Shown piece after piece: positions 44,261 through 57,840 of a DNA stretch of 64,000 nucleotides. Location of the stretch: assembly GCF_009389715.1 (NCBI RefSeq), contig NC_052395.1, positions 23,416,482 to 23,480,481 of the forward strand. Direction: 5' to 3'. The notes beneath the pieces were generated by a model. That model was not told the DNA's origin, did no database searches, and worked only from the letters and a program-made list of their open reading frames with translations. The position numbers and the translations under genes are program-made. The stretch comes from Phoenix dactylifera. Lineage: Eukaryota > Streptophyta > Magnoliopsida > Arecales > Arecaceae. The number at the start of each line of letters is the position of its first letter. The stretch's first letter is position 1.

Positions 44261-46679
44261 CACCTTTATCCGTATCGGATTTGTGCCCTAACTACTTAAA
44301 AAAAAAAAATCACAGACACCAAAGAAAGAAAAAATAAAGGAGAGAAAAATATCTAAATGAGAAGATATAAAACCATTTATCCGGAACGTTTGTATATAAA
44401 CGAGGAGGAAGAGAGCCGCGGAGAGAGAGAAAAGAACCTTAGAGAGAGACGAAGCCGTTCTCTTTTCCAGGCCAACGTCGCGATGCAGGAAACAGAGATG
44501 GGATCTCCCGATTTTGGAACACAACCCGTTGGGCTGCGCCGGCTTCAGCTATTCAATTAATTTCAACCTTCTGAGCCCATTGTGCATCAAGTACAGAATG
44601 AATTTTTTTTATTTTTTTATTTTTTTTACAAACACACCCTCCTAAATGTTAACTTTTGTATAAATATTATTTTAAAATTAATATTTACTTATATTTCCCC
44701 ACTAAACATTTATTTTGTATGTATATCATTTTTTTTTTTTGGCATATCTACCCATGCCATCCTTAAGAAGTTAGAGGTTTAAAATTAAAATGATGAAAAT
44801 ACCCTTGACGAGTGTTAAAATTGGTTGAAATAAAAAAAATAAAATTAGAATTTTTTTATATAAACCCTCCTATATGTGTGAAATTACATGATTATCCTTG
44901 CAAAGTATTGTTTGTATATATACCCTTATAAATATTTCTTTTTACATATCTATACATTAAGGATATTTCAGTTATTTTTAATTTTAAACCATTAATTTTT
45001 TGACGGTGTTAGATGGTATGGGCACATATGCAAGAAAAAGAAAAAATAAAGAGTATACATACAAAATAAGTATTTTATAATAATATGCAAATTTCAATGT
45101 TTATGAGGATATGTACGCTACAAAATTTTTTTTATTGTTGTTTTTGATACAGGAAAGGAGACAAGACGTGGGGGCAGCCATAAAACAATTCTAATAGCCA
45201 TTGGGTCTGAAGAGTTTCATCTACAGCTACTCTAACACTTGACTAAGTATTGAAGCATTAGCAAAGAAAAGTGAGATTAACTTCAGACCTACAAAATCAT
45301 GGTGGCGAGGGTCTACACCGGTAGATGTAATCACCCTTACCAATGTTATGAGTATCTAGACTCCAAATCAATCTCATAGAAAGTAATGCCTCACCAAGTT
45401 GATTTTAAGTATAGTTAAAATGAACATAAGATAATAAAAATTTCATTCCATCAAATTGATCAAAGCAATAAAAACAGAGATAAAAAATAATAGTCATCTT
45501 TGTTGTGTATGCCCTTAATCGATATTTATGTCATTGTAGCATTGCATACTACTGTATTCTAATAATATATTTATTAAAATATTGAGTTGGTTCAATTCAT
45601 GGTTTGACATATCAAGGTTCTTCAAAACAAACCCAACTTAACGATCTAATTCTTTAAATTTGCTAAAATTTTACTCTTTCCATTAAATATGAGTCAAGAT
45701 TAGATAATCTAGAGTGGGGTAGCCAGCATGTAATCCAACTTTGATGGTAGATATTTGAGATATATCTTTCCATCTAGTTCTTTTCTCTCTTTTTTTTGAC
45801 AAATTTCCAACTTTAAAGGCAAGATAAATTCACATTATGGAATAAATGTGCTGAAAAAATAACTTCACAATTTGTGCCCATTTTTCAATCAAGGGGGCTG
45901 AGATGCTAGAGAAGGAGAGGGCATCGGTCCAAATCTAGGGTTCAAGTCTGAGCTCACCTTTTTCGGGAAAAAAATAGGGTACCACATTCTACCCAAAATA
46001 GAATTTAGTCCCATATATTGTCGTATTAATAGCATTGTTAGTTCATTCAATTTGCTGCCTCTTCGTGAAATCATCTTCACATCATTTTCTCTAAGTCATC
46101 TGAAATAACAAAATCTTTTTGGATGTCCATCATTCACAAAAATTTGTTTTTCACTGCCTAAAAATTTCAAACCTGGATTTATAATTCATTTTAACAAATT
46201 GTTTACCTCAACCATTCTGTGGACTGCTAAAAATGCTTTTAGATAATTCTATCTTTCCTAATATTTGCTCAAAAATCTTCACCTGACATTGAATTTTGCA
46301 TCCTTTTTCTGCTACAAAGCACATGAAAAATACATATCACTCCCAGGCTTTTTGATGGATTTAGGGGGAAAAAAATAAACTCCATACAAATAAAAATCAT
46401 ATGGTTTTTTTTCCCGATTTTATTTCCAGCCCGGTTCTTTTAAGCCAGAACGGACACGACAAAGGCTATAGGCGTAACTTCATGAAATTTGGCATCTCAG
46501 GGGCATCTCCGTCGTCCTCAAAAAGCTCAAGACCTCGTCCCGACCGCCTCTGAGTCCGCCCCCTCTTCCGTTCCTCTCTGCCCAGAGCCGGGAAGAAGAG
46601 GAAGAACAAAAAAGGGTTTTTAAAACCAAAAAAAAATCAGAGAGGAAGAGGGGAAGGGGAAGGCAAACAAGAAAGAAAA
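44261..46679. other. Divergent intergenic region between DPMS2 and the initiation-factor-related gene
   Basis: The two genes are transcribed away from each other across 2.4 kb. Next to DPMS2 (44261-44520) is its GA-rich leader. The middle (44600-45900) is very AT-rich and looks like decayed repeats. The last 240 bp before 46680 are the 5' UTR of the next gene. A B-box-like GGTTCAAGTCT at 45940 has no proper A box. Confidence 0.4.
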
Positions 46680-49600
46680 ATGTCAAAGAAGAAATCTTTC
46701 AGCGGATCGACGACGATGACGCTCAAAGACTTCCACGGCGGATCCATCCCCTCCGAACTCCCCCTCCCCTCCGCCCCCGGCGTGTACTCTTCTCCCCCTT
46801 ACATAATTACCCGTCCTTACCCTGAGCCCTTCTTGGAACGCTCTCTCTTCCCCTAAACCCTAGATTTCCAATTCCCCAAACCCTAATCCTTTGATCCTTT
46901 TTTTTTTCTCTTTTTTCTTGCAGCTCCGTGAGGCCTCCGGATCGGCCCGGCGCTTGGGGCCCCGCTGCGATTGGCGCCGCCGCGAGGGCCGACCACCACC
47001 GCCCCCGCCCCGGATCTGCCGGCGGCGCCACTGGCAGCGGCTCCCGGGCGTTCGACGAGCGGCCGCCCGCGTTTCTTTCCCACCCCGCCCACATCGGTCG
47101 CCACTTCGACGAGGACGAGCGCAAGCCCTTCGACGCCTCCTCCGCCCCCCGCCGCTTCACCACCGCCGACCCCGCCCGCCCCGCCCCGCCGGCCGCCGCC
47201 AGATCCGACCAGAAGCGCCCGATCTCGAGCCCGGTGACCCAACCGTCCCCCGTCTCTGGGTTTCCCCCTTCCTCCGGCAACACCGTTGGTCCCGCTCCGA
47301 ATGCTTGGGCTGCGAGGAAGGAGCCTGGGAGCGAGCCGCTGCCCGCCCATTCCACCACCACGATGTGGTCCGCCTCGAGGCTCGCGCAGGCCAGTGCGGT
47401 CGAGAAGGTCTCATCGGGCCGATGGCAGTCAAAGCCGCCTGAGGTGGAGGTCATCAGATTTCAGGAGACAGAAGTTTTGGATCGGAGGTTCGGTGACAGC
47501 GTTCGCATCGTTGATGACGGGGATTGGGACGACGAGAGGGAGAGGATAAGGTCCATGGCATACCCTGAAGCCAAGGAGAGAACTTTACCTGGTTTTTATA
47601 CTGATGGGGCTCGGGACTGGGAGCGGGTGAGATCTCCAGTCTATCCAGAGGTGAAGGAAAGGAACGCCGCAAACTTATGTAATGAAGGGGCTCGTCCAGT
47701 GTCCAATGAGGGGCGATTCAGTGGATCGCAGTTGCATCAGCAAGGACCGGTGGAAGTATTGGAGCGTCCGAAGCTGAAGCTACTCCCAAGGACCAAGCCG
47801 TTGGAGCCTTCCTCTGAGACACAGGGAATTGATGACAAGCAGGTATTCTGTTGTTTCAATCCTTTAAAAATGGTTGCTTGAATAAAATTGGAGTTGCTTA
47901 CTTCCTCCTATCATTCAATAAATCGGCTCTTTTAGGATGCTGGATTTCTTTTTTTGAAGAACAATGCCTGTTATCTGGTCAATCATGCAGGGATATCAGC
48001 CACCTGTGAGCTCTGTGCAGGTTGAAAGTGCTCATGAAATGCATGTAACTACAAATCCACCGAAACCGGGCTCCGCTGGGGCTGATTCTGAGAGTCGGGC
48101 TGTTGAACGTCCAAGACTGAACTTAAAACCCCGCTCCCTGCCTGTTGAGCAGTCAGATGAAAGTGCTGAAAGAGAGAGGTTAGAAATCTTGCTTTTTTCT
48201 TTGTCATCTTATGTTGTTCTTCATTGTGCTCACTTGTTTTTGTAGTCATGGATGGTGTCTTTTCCAGCTACTGAGGGTTCTTGTTATTTCGATGCACAAT
48301 GATCTTAACATTGGCGATTAAGTAAAACTTAGGATGATTCTGCCAATAGAAATTCTTTCTTTATCTTGTAAATATCTATCTTATGGCACAAGTATCTTGA
48401 AAAGTTGATAGGATCTTGAAACATAGAAATTGATTTTCCTTAACCTGCTTTCTCATGTCCTTTAAGGTTCTCAAGTTGATGATTTAAATCAGCTTCAAGT
48501 GGCTAAGGATTTTAGATAGGAAGGATAAATGGCAAAAGAGTGACTAGCATTCAATTTATGAAGGTTGACGATATTTGTAACAACCTAGAGCCTCACCTAA
48601 AAAGGCTAGTCAGAAGGTATTATGTGGTTTCTTGGTCCTATATAAGTACCTAAGATTTACCTAGTGCATAGCTGATGCGGGACTAAACACATGCCTGCAC
48701 GAATCCTCACAATATATCAATGTATTACTATGCTAGGGTGATTGAAGTACATCAAAATATTATTCTGATACTCTAAAATCATTTTTTTTAAATGCAAAAT
48801 ATGTTGAATCCCCAATTGTTGAATCAGCCTTATACAAAATTATACGGATTTTCAACCAATTTGCTGTATCGTGGACTTCCATCGCCTATCTGGGCTTCTC
48901 TTTACACTTGCTAAGCTAAACTGCTGGGCTAGAGAGTTAACATGAGACTTGAAGGTTGGATAGGTAATGTACTCTTTATGCAGTAAGTTGGTACAGACAA
49001 ATGCTTTGCTCCATGACATTTCCTTACTGAATATCTCCTTTCTAGCTTCTTTTATCAGCTGCATAAACTTTGATATGGAACTCTCAGTATGGAAATGCCT
49101 CAGAACAATGAGAGATTATGTGCTTAAGGAGTTTGGAGGAGAATCCTGAAACTGAGAACTATGAATAAAGCTGTGCCTAGAAAATTAATATGGAGACTGC
49201 TTTCGATATATAAAGGTCTGTGACTTGAGTGGATGTTATTGAAACACAAGGAAGCTGCCTTGGGATCTATTAGGAAAGTGCTAAAACATATTCAATTTGA
49301 AGAGCTGTAGTTTAGTCCTTTATCTCTTGCTATTAACTTTGGAATATGGATTAAATTGTATGTGGGAGGTCAATTTGATTTTTGAGTTATTATTTGCTCT
49401 GCCTTTTGAATTATTGCACCCTATTTTAGGAAGAATGACATTGGTGTAAGGACACGTCACACATTCTACAAAAAGAAGCTTGATGCTTTTGGTGTCTTAA
49501 AAGATAAAATAATTGCATAAAGATGCAGCTTGATGATGTTGATAATCTTTCCAGAACACTGATAACAGTACTGTCTGGATGTGTTTGTCTGGCTGATATT

Positions 49601-52600
49601 GGACCTGTTCAAGTGAATTCTTAGTGAATTCAGATTTGATTTCTGATAGCTTGATCTATGTAAAAAAAAGGCTGGTCTAAGACCCTGTTTGGGGGAGCTT
49701 TTGGAGGGCCAAAAAGTACTTTCTGGCCCTCCAAAAGTACTTTTAGATAAAAAATAATGTTTGGTAAAATTTTCAAAAAACTGTTTCAGCTTTTGCGGGA
49801 AGCTAAAAACAGCTTTTGGGGAGAAGCTCCAATTTGGAGCTTTTCGAAAATACTTTTTTCAGCTTTGTCGGGAAGCTGTTTTTTTGATTAAAATACCCCC
49901 ATTTAAATCTCACTTTTTTTCCCAAAACCCTCATCCCGCCTCTTCCTCTCTCACCCATCCTCTCCCTCTCCCTCTTTATCTTCTTCTTCCTCTCAACGCC
50001 GTCGCTTCTGTTCCTTCTTTCTCTTCTTTTTTTTTCTTTTTTTTTATTTTGGGAGCTCATGGCTGCCCACGGTGGCAGCCACCATGCCGGCCACCACCCA
50101 TGGCCGGTGACCCCTCGATATTTCAACGAAATAAAATAATAAATAAATAAATAACTAAATAAAATAAATAAAAAGAAAAATAATGAGTGAGTGGCAAATA
50201 ATCTGATCTAAATAAATAAATAAATAAAAATATTAGTATTTATTTAACTAATTCTATCACCTAGCCAGAAAATTTGTTAGAGAGATAAATGGTCATTAGA
50301 AGGATGAAAAATTAATTTACACTAATAATTATAATATTTTATATATTTATTATTGTATTATACTATAAATATAATATTATATTACATTATATCATAATAC
50401 ATTGATATGTTATGTTAAATAATTTAATATTATATTAAATTATTATTCTATAATACATAATGTTATAGTACTATATTATAATAATATTATATTACATTAC
50501 ATTAATATTATATTATATCATATATTTATGTATTAATACATATTATATTTTATTATGCTCTGTTATATAATACTGATAATGTCCTTTATGGTCATTTTGT
50601 CACACAAAAGTACTTTCTTAGTTTGTTTACCAAACACATGTTAAAGTGCCACAGCACTTTATAAATGTAGTTACCAAGCAGCAAACAACTTTTTATAAAC
50701 GCTCTGCTTCAGACAGCTCTACTTCCAACAGTTCTACTACTAACAGCTCCCCCAAACAGGGCCTAAGTAATGTCGGACGGTTGGGATTTTTGTTTTTAAA
50801 GATAAAGGAGGGTAGAAGAAACAATCGGTCTTAGCTGTTTGAACTTGAGGCTGTAAAGCTTCCCTTTACCTCTTGACAAAGCCTCATGGTTGCATCATTT
50901 TGAATACCACCTGAACCTTAAAGGACGGGCTGTCAATATTCTTCGAGATTTGCAAGTTTTAGTTTAAAAAAACCCTCCCAGACCTAATTGCCTTAGTTGT
51001 CAGGCAATTTGGAAAGATAGAACATAAGGATCCTAATGATGAATCTTTTTTCTTTTTGATGTTTAATAAGATAAAATTCTTCTCGTGAGCATCATGGAGC
51101 AAAGATAGATGATCGTCACCAGCATTTATATGAAGAATTGACGAAGCCATCTAAAGGTAGTGTTGATTTTCTCTCCTAATGGACTGGCAACAACAACTAG
51201 TAACACTTATCATTTGTTTTCTTGCTTTATTTTTGACTCTTTAAACCAAGGGTGCTGGAACAACTTCCTTGACGCTACGTAGTTGTGCTTAGTAAGGACT
51301 ATTGTTCTTGGAACTTATATGGTTCATTTATGGTCTTTTCTTGTAATGTTAATAAAGGTGTTACCTTTTAATCTAGTAAATATTAATTACATTTATTAAA
51401 AAACTCACCTTGGCGCATCAAATATTCTACCATGATTTTAGATAGAGTTGCTATTTAGGGATCACTTTTATCTCTCTAGAATTGCAATGGTTATCTGGTT
51501 TTTTTCGACAAATCATGGGAATTTTTCAGGGTATACTAGTAAAACTTGAGATTTTAATCATCTTTTGTCATGATTATCTTTCTTTGCCCCTTTCGTACTC
51601 CACCTTTTCATGTGGTGGCAGTCCTTGAACTTGTTAGAACCTAGTCTTTGTTTTTCCTTCTTCAAATGGCTAGTAAAGTTAAATTTAGAAGTGTCTTAAC
51701 AAACTTGTGGGCTGTCCATAAAGAGCATATTAGAGAAAATGAGCTTATAATTTGGAGAAAACTTGCAAAATAAGACTCAGAGGTTTGGAGATTTAACAAT
51801 TGGACAATATGGACTTGACCTTTTCTATAAATGCTGCTTGTAAAATTGATGATGGTATGGACTGATTGTGGAAGAAAGCTCTTGAGTAAATACTATCAGG
51901 AAAATTGCTGTTCATAAACAACTTCATACAATTGCTTTTAAAGATCGAGGTACGCCGTACCAGCCCAAACCGAATGGTACGGGGCGTACTGTACCGATTC
52001 AGTATTCGTACTCGGTGCAGATGACGTACTAACACTCGGTATGCTAAAAAATTCTGTACCGTACTGACACTGTGCTAGTGTGGCACCGGTACGGGATCCG
52101 GTACCGAGACGGCAAATCTGGTTAAAGATGGTCAAATTGCTATTATTTTTTAAAATTATTGTCAGGTTAAAGGTATGGCTGTGCAAATGTTATTATTTAT
52201 TTGGTTGCTGATTGGAGGATCTGACAATTTCCTAAGCATTTCCAGACATCTCTCTTATTGCTAAGAAGCAGTGCCCTTTAGCAAGATACTGATTTTGAAC
52301 AAAGTCAACTTTGAAGTTGTACCGTGCCTAACTAGTGTTACTTATACAGCTAACAAGGTGTCTATGAGGATCTACAGTTTCCAATGAGTCCAACATAAAG
52401 GCACTTTTGAATTATACAATATATAAAAATAATGCAAACATGTTAAAAAGTGGTAATAGCTGGAGTAAATTGTTGATAATTGCACTTTTTATTTACAAAA
52501 TTTACATTCATGCCATGATAATATTGAAGAAAAGAAGAAACAGATGAATGGTAGAATAACTTAGTTTTATTTGGTTGCTGATTGGAGGATTTGTCAATTT

Positions 52601-55600
52601 CCTAAGCATTTCCAGACATCTCTCTTATTGCTAAGAAGCAGTGCCCTTTAGCAAGATACTGATTTTGAGCAAGTCAACTTTGAAATTGTACCGTGCCTAA
52701 CTGGTGTTACTTATACGGCTAACAAGGTGTCTATGAGGATCTACAGTTTCCAATGAGTACAACATAAAGGCATGTTTGATTTATACAATATATAAAAATA
52801 ATGTAAACATGTTAAAAAGTGGTAATAACTGGAGTAAATTGTTGATAATTGCACTTTTATTTAAAAAATTTACATTCATGCCATGATAATATTAAAGAAA
52901 AGAAGAAGCAGATGAATAGTAGAATAACTTGGACACTTTGGGCTGATTGTTTGGCAATAGGTATTGAAGTGAATTAGTTTCAATAATGTCTTTAGAAACT
53001 CACTCGAAAAGCTGTTTCTTATATTGACATTTCAAGATGATATATGTAGGACGCTTCACTTTTGGAGGGCCTTGTTGTGCAGTGTCATATAACATTCAAG
53101 TGCTGAAAGCATCAAATTCCAGAATCCTGAAGTGTACACTTGTCTAGGTAACGCTATGTGCAAAGCTTAGAAAAAGTTGGGAGAGTAAAGAGTCTAAAGA
53201 AAATTAAGCCACATCGATAAGCTTGTTATCAATGTTGAGTGTTCATAAATGGAATAACCATTGGCCTGCAAACACCATATTCAATGCCATTGGCATACTC
53301 CTGAGCAGGAAGTAATTGACAACCATGATCATTATCTAATCAATCAACCATGAAATTCAGTTCTTTTTATCATACATTCCTTTCTTATTGTAAAACCATG
53401 AAGAAATGGTTGAATCTTGCTTAACCTCAACGATGTACTTTTTTTAATGATTTAAGTGTGTAGGATTTAGGCACAATGTTGTGGATTGCCTTACTGTTTC
53501 ATGGAAAAAAAGTGGATGCGAAGACTAATTTTAAATATCTATTTCTCGTTTGCACCTTCTAACATAGAAAGTATCAGATATTTAATTACATTTCCAATAT
53601 GTGTTTGGAAACCAACAAAAGATATCTTTTGCAGGATATTTCATCAAGAGAGTTTGATTGTCGCAATCTCTCTTTTAGTCTTCATCATTCTTATTTATAA
53701 ATGAATGTTCTCATGATCCCATCCTTGTAATTACTACCTGACTGTATTACTTTTTGTTTCAATAATGACACGTTGATTGGATTCATGCTGTAACATAAAC
53801 AGACAAGTCAATGTATTATCATACATGAAAAAATGCATCCATGTATGAAGGCCTAGAGGCATGAAGGAATGCTATTGTGTTTTAGCTTCATTTTAGGATT
53901 ATTTATGAAAATTGGAAGTATGATGGATTTTTTCATAACGAAAATATAATTGGGATATAACTGTTGGCATTAATTACTTTTTTGTTCCATAAAAGACGGA
54001 AAATCATGGTGTCAGACATTAAGTGCAAGATAACAAAAGGAAAATGGTTAGTTATCAGCCAGAATTACAAGATTAATGATCTATGGAAGGGAATGAAGCA
54101 TAATGGTGTTAAAAGTGGGTAAGTTTATGGATCATGATTGTGATTTGAGGAATGTAACAAGTTATGATGAGATTGTTGGTTTTGTGACAAAATCCAAGTT
54201 TGAAGTAGTTTGTTGCAAATCTAAGGACAACCTTATTGAGCTTCATTTTCTAAGGCCATATTTGTAAAAAGAGATTGATAGCCCCTGTCAGTGGTTGCTG
54301 TGTGTAGAGAGCTGTGTTTTATGGAGGTATGCTGATGGACAACTGAAATTTCTAGAGATCAACTATTGTAAGGAAGCAGTTTGTCTCGAAGGTGCCTGTA
54401 TTCATTATTCATATGTATCAATGGTGCATCCTATGTGGGTCCAAATAGGATCAAACAGTCCTTATAAGTTGTGATGATCCAAGTATCATGAATCAAGGTG
54501 TATGATTCACAATGTCTGTTGGATCTTCATCCATAGATCACCTAGCACACATTGCTAGTATTTGCAATTTTTAGGTATGCACAGGGTAAGCACTGCTTAT
54601 GACGAAGTTTGTAATTGTGAATATTCTGGATAGGAATTGAAGGGTAACATAGTATTTTAAGAATTGGATTAGGATGATGAGTAGTTTCTCAGTGAGATGG
54701 CTGAGGATTTAATGATCATGATGCACTGCAATGTAGTTTTTGACAAACTGAAATTTGATGTGCATCCTTTCTACTTTTCACCATTATACGTGTCTTGGTG
54801 TGTTTGCATATATCAGAAGTACAATGTATTCTCCCAAAGATTCTTTACTTGATACAAAAGATATCTTTTGTAAATGTTTCTCATTTGAGGAAGAGATTGT
54901 CGCTTAAAATTCTAAATTTGATGAGGAACAAGTCTATGATGAAAGATAAGATTCTTTGGAAGTGCATAATGATAATTTGTTAATTGAGATGATGAAGGAT
55001 GTCCTCGTGCCAATCTATAAGGGCCCTCAACTTTGTAAATTTATCAATAGTATACCTTATAGATAAGTTATCCTTCTCTGCGGAGGTAGGAAGTTTCAAA
55101 TACATCTTTGGTCTTATTTATAGAGCTTCTGTTTGTATGTCCTTATCGATCCCTGTAGGCAGTTTCAATCTAGGCTCCCATGTGAAATCCTTATATCTTT
55201 GGAGTAAATCAATTGTAGTCTAGATGCAAGCGGTATCGTCTGATAACAATTGGTAATAGATTATTGATTCTTCAACCTGCTTATTTCCATTGATTAACTA
55301 ACTTGAGATTGAAGAACTTGATAATCATTCATTTGTTGGCATATTGATGACTTAATTTATCTGATCTTGGAATCACTGACTTGACCGTGTTAAGCTGTTG
55401 AATATGAGAAAAACACTTATCCCTTAAAGTGGATTATGGTGGGTTTTATTTTAAACAAGGAAATGCTGAAAATAGCTAACCTGAATTCCCCTCCTTGTAT
55501 TTGACTCAATTCAGAAGCAACCTTTCAAAGCCAGGCCTAAGACATACCGGGTGATAAATCATGAATTTGAATGTATGATGGTTTCTTCTTGTTTCATGTG

Positions 55601-56166
55601 TGGGTGAGTCCCGGTCTTTCTGATGTTATTTTGGGTTTCTTTTAATTATGAAATTGATGTGTTACTTGAAGATTGATTAAATTTTTTAGTCTCTTAGGGC
55701 TTAATAACATTGCCATTATCTGCTGCTCCAAATGCATGTGTTCATTTATTCATGTGTATCCATTGATGCGATTATTTTATTGTCTTCTTACTTTTGATGT
55801 GCCTTTTTGTGCATTTCTTACCAATGACTATGTTGGTATCTGCAGCCGCACATGCATGTATATGTCCATTCATTCATGTGCCATAGTGTTTTCAAATGAC
55901 ACTATGCTGATCATTTATGCATGCACATTTGTGCATACATTGCTCCTAAAATCCTAAATTTTGCTGTATATGCTGATATATACCGAAATTTAAAATTTTC
56001 ATTTCCCCTTTAGCCATTCATTGTGAATGTTTTCCATTGTAGCAATCTTTTGTGATCGATGTGCTCTAATATGTTATGAGTTGTAACTTAAAAGAACTTG
56101 TTATAGATGTCTTATTGACACTTTCACACTTACCAAGAATAGGCCATTAATCTGTCTCTCTCTCTA

Positions 56167-56199
<33 letters not shown>

Positions 56200-57840
56200 T
56201 GCATGTATGCATACATGCATGCACTATTCATGTATTGTGCTCAATGGCTCATGGAGTGTGAATCAAATGACTTATAATAAGACTTTTTGAAAATGTAGAA
56301 TGTCAATCATCTTCTTAACAATTTTGTAATCTATTTCTTGCTGTAGGCAAACTGTGTTTGGTGGTGCCCGCCCACGAGAAGTTGTAAGTTTCTGCCCTCC
56401 ATATTTGAAATGGTGAAAAGAGAGCTTCTTCTATGTCTCAGCATCTACACACACCCACTAAATTTATTGCTTTTCCCAAGAGCTTTCTTTTGAATATATA
56501 TCTCGTGATGATCTATTGTAGGTTTTGAAGGAGCGTGGGATTGATGTCGTTGCTCCTAATGATCTTGACATGACTGAACCAGCTAATAGGTATTGATTTT
56601 TTCCAACGGCTAAATACTCTGCATGTATCTTTTTTTTTTTGGGTTAATTTGAATGATCTATGCATTGTCAGTTCAGAGAACAAACGAAATGCTTTGTGGA
56701 GTAATGGACAATAGCATCTTACTTGCTATATACTTCTCATAATGGTCATTGCAGTTATAGTTGTAGAGGCTAGAAGGTTACTATGAGATATTGTGACTTA
56801 GGATGTTGCTTTACTGATGGGTTAGAGGATCAATGGTTAACCTGAAATGCCGAGATGGATATAAGTGCAATTTATATGATACACCTATTTCCTCTAAATA
56901 TATGGTAGAAATAGCAAATAAGATTCAGAAAGTTGTAGTTTTTAAATTTTTTTAATGTAATAATTTTGTTATTAAATCCATATTTATTTAACTTGCATGG
57001 CCATGTCTGAGATGCTGGTTCATATTTGTATCCTTAAATAATTTTGTTAAAATCTGTCAATGCTCTCTATCTTTTATTACTATTTCTTGTTCTTTCATTG
57101 TGCGTCTTTCTATTATTGAATTTGAAGTAAATGCATTGCAGATTATATCCTTCAAGCATGTTATTTTTTTTGTCACCTGAAAATGTTGTGGCCTAACATT
57201 TCTGTTCTTTTTGTATTTTCCTTAAATATTATGACCCTAAATTTAAAAATTGTTGCTAAATTTGGAGTTGATATAGTTGGTCACTTTTCTAAAGTTCGTA
57301 CTTTATCCCATTGTTAGAATTCATCCAGCATCCTAACTTTGTCTGCTGGTGTCTTTTAGAGTTAAAAGTGACCTTCTGAAGACTGACCTGAAGCTGGAGC
57401 CTGCTCCTACTGTCCGGCTTGGTGAAAGGACTGAGACCTTTACGCTTGGGCAAAAGGCTGGAAGGGATTTTGAGAGGAAAGACCATCGAGCTGATGTTGA
57501 GAGAATGGATGTGCAGAGGAGTTCATGGAGGAACGAGAACCGGAGGGCAACTAGAGAGATTGAAAAGCCAATGGAACAACCACGCCCAGAGCCTGACACC
57601 TGGCGCAAACCTGTTGAACAGCCAAAGCCTGATGTCCCAGGGGCCCGCTTAGGGAAAGCAGTCTCTGCATTGGAACTTGCTCAAGCATTCTCAAAGTCAG
57701 TGTCTGATGGCAGGTCTGAGAACCGCTTCACTAGCCAACGGAGCCTTCCTGGCCGGACTCAGGTGCCCTTTTCCCGGTTGACAGACAACAGCAAGGTGTT
57801 CTACTCCCGGTCCCCCCAAAGACAGATTAATGGCTACTGA
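46680..57840 (+). CDS. Translation-initiation-factor-related (eIF4B-like) disordered protein
   Basis: Six exons in frame give 598 aa: 46680-46783, 46924-47842, 47991-48178, 56347-56383, 56522-56589 and 57360-57840, all with GT-AG introns. The N-terminus MSKKKSFSGSTT, then TLKDFHGGSIPSELPLP, is the hallmark of a plant family annotated as eIF-related. Exon 2 is GC-rich and encodes a Pro/Arg/Ala-rich disordered region with short repeated MAYPEAKER / VYPEVKER segments (about 295-330). Exons 4-5 encode TVFGGARPREVVLKERGID, similar to the FG.ARPRE..L.E.G block of plant eIF4B. The C-terminus is charged and ends PQRQINGY. It has no folded domain or catalytic site. An RNA-binding or translation role is known only by family annotation. 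Intron 3 is 8,168 bp and loaded with repeats. Confidence 0.85.
49681..50763. mobile_element. Non-autonomous PIF/Harbinger-like element
   Basis: 1,083 bp bounded by inverted ends GACCCTGTTTGGGGGAGCT and, on the other strand, GGCCCTGTTTGGGGGAGCT (18 of 19 match). It is flanked by TAA at 49678-49680 and 50764-50766, the TWA target duplication typical of Harbinger elements. Subterminal regions are also similar. Inside are a short GC-rich patch and a long AT-rich centre (50130-50580) with AAAT repeats, but no transposase. It is larger than a typical Tourist MITE. Confidence 0.75.
51945..52115. repeat. GGTAC/GTACC-rich dispersed repeat, copy 3
   Basis: Dense GTACC/GGTAC words (GAGGTACGCCGTACCAGCCC at the start, CACCGGTACGGGATCCGG near the end) giving many possible stem pairings. 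It is related to 32222-32410 and 33890-34020. Confidence 0.6.
52195..52931. repeat. Direct tandem duplication of about 370 bp
   Basis: Copy 1 is 52195-52563 and copy 2 is 52565-52931, offset 370 bp. They differ by scattered single-base changes and a few 1-bp indels (roughly 95% identical by eye). It is intronic with no coding content. Confidence 0.9.
56154..56224. repeat. Compound (CT)n-(CA)n-(TGCA)n microsatellite
   Basis: CT repeats with interruptions pass into about nine CA and then ATGCATG-type repeats. It lies 120-190 bases before exon 4. Confidence 0.9.

Larger units (their letters stand above)
48179..56346 (+). other. Very large intron 3 of the eIF-related gene
   Basis: 8,168 bp between donor AG|GTTAG and acceptor CTGTAG. 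It contains the Harbinger-like element at 49681-50763, a GTACC-rich repeat, a 370-bp tandem duplication and a compound microsatellite near the 3' end. The rest shows no recognised gene; stretches around 54000-54500 have partial open frames without a match I trust. Confidence 0.7.

Noticed and set aside
45890..45990. B-box-like GGTTCAAGTCT, possible SINE
   Set aside because: No convincing A box, tail or target duplication.
46807..47454. 215-aa minus-strand open frame
   Set aside because: Antisense shadow of GC-rich exon 2 of the eIF-related gene; the plus-strand frame splices correctly.
54000..54500. Partially open sequence that might be MULE or FAR1-like
   Set aside because: No diagnostic motif could be read; similarity was only an impression.
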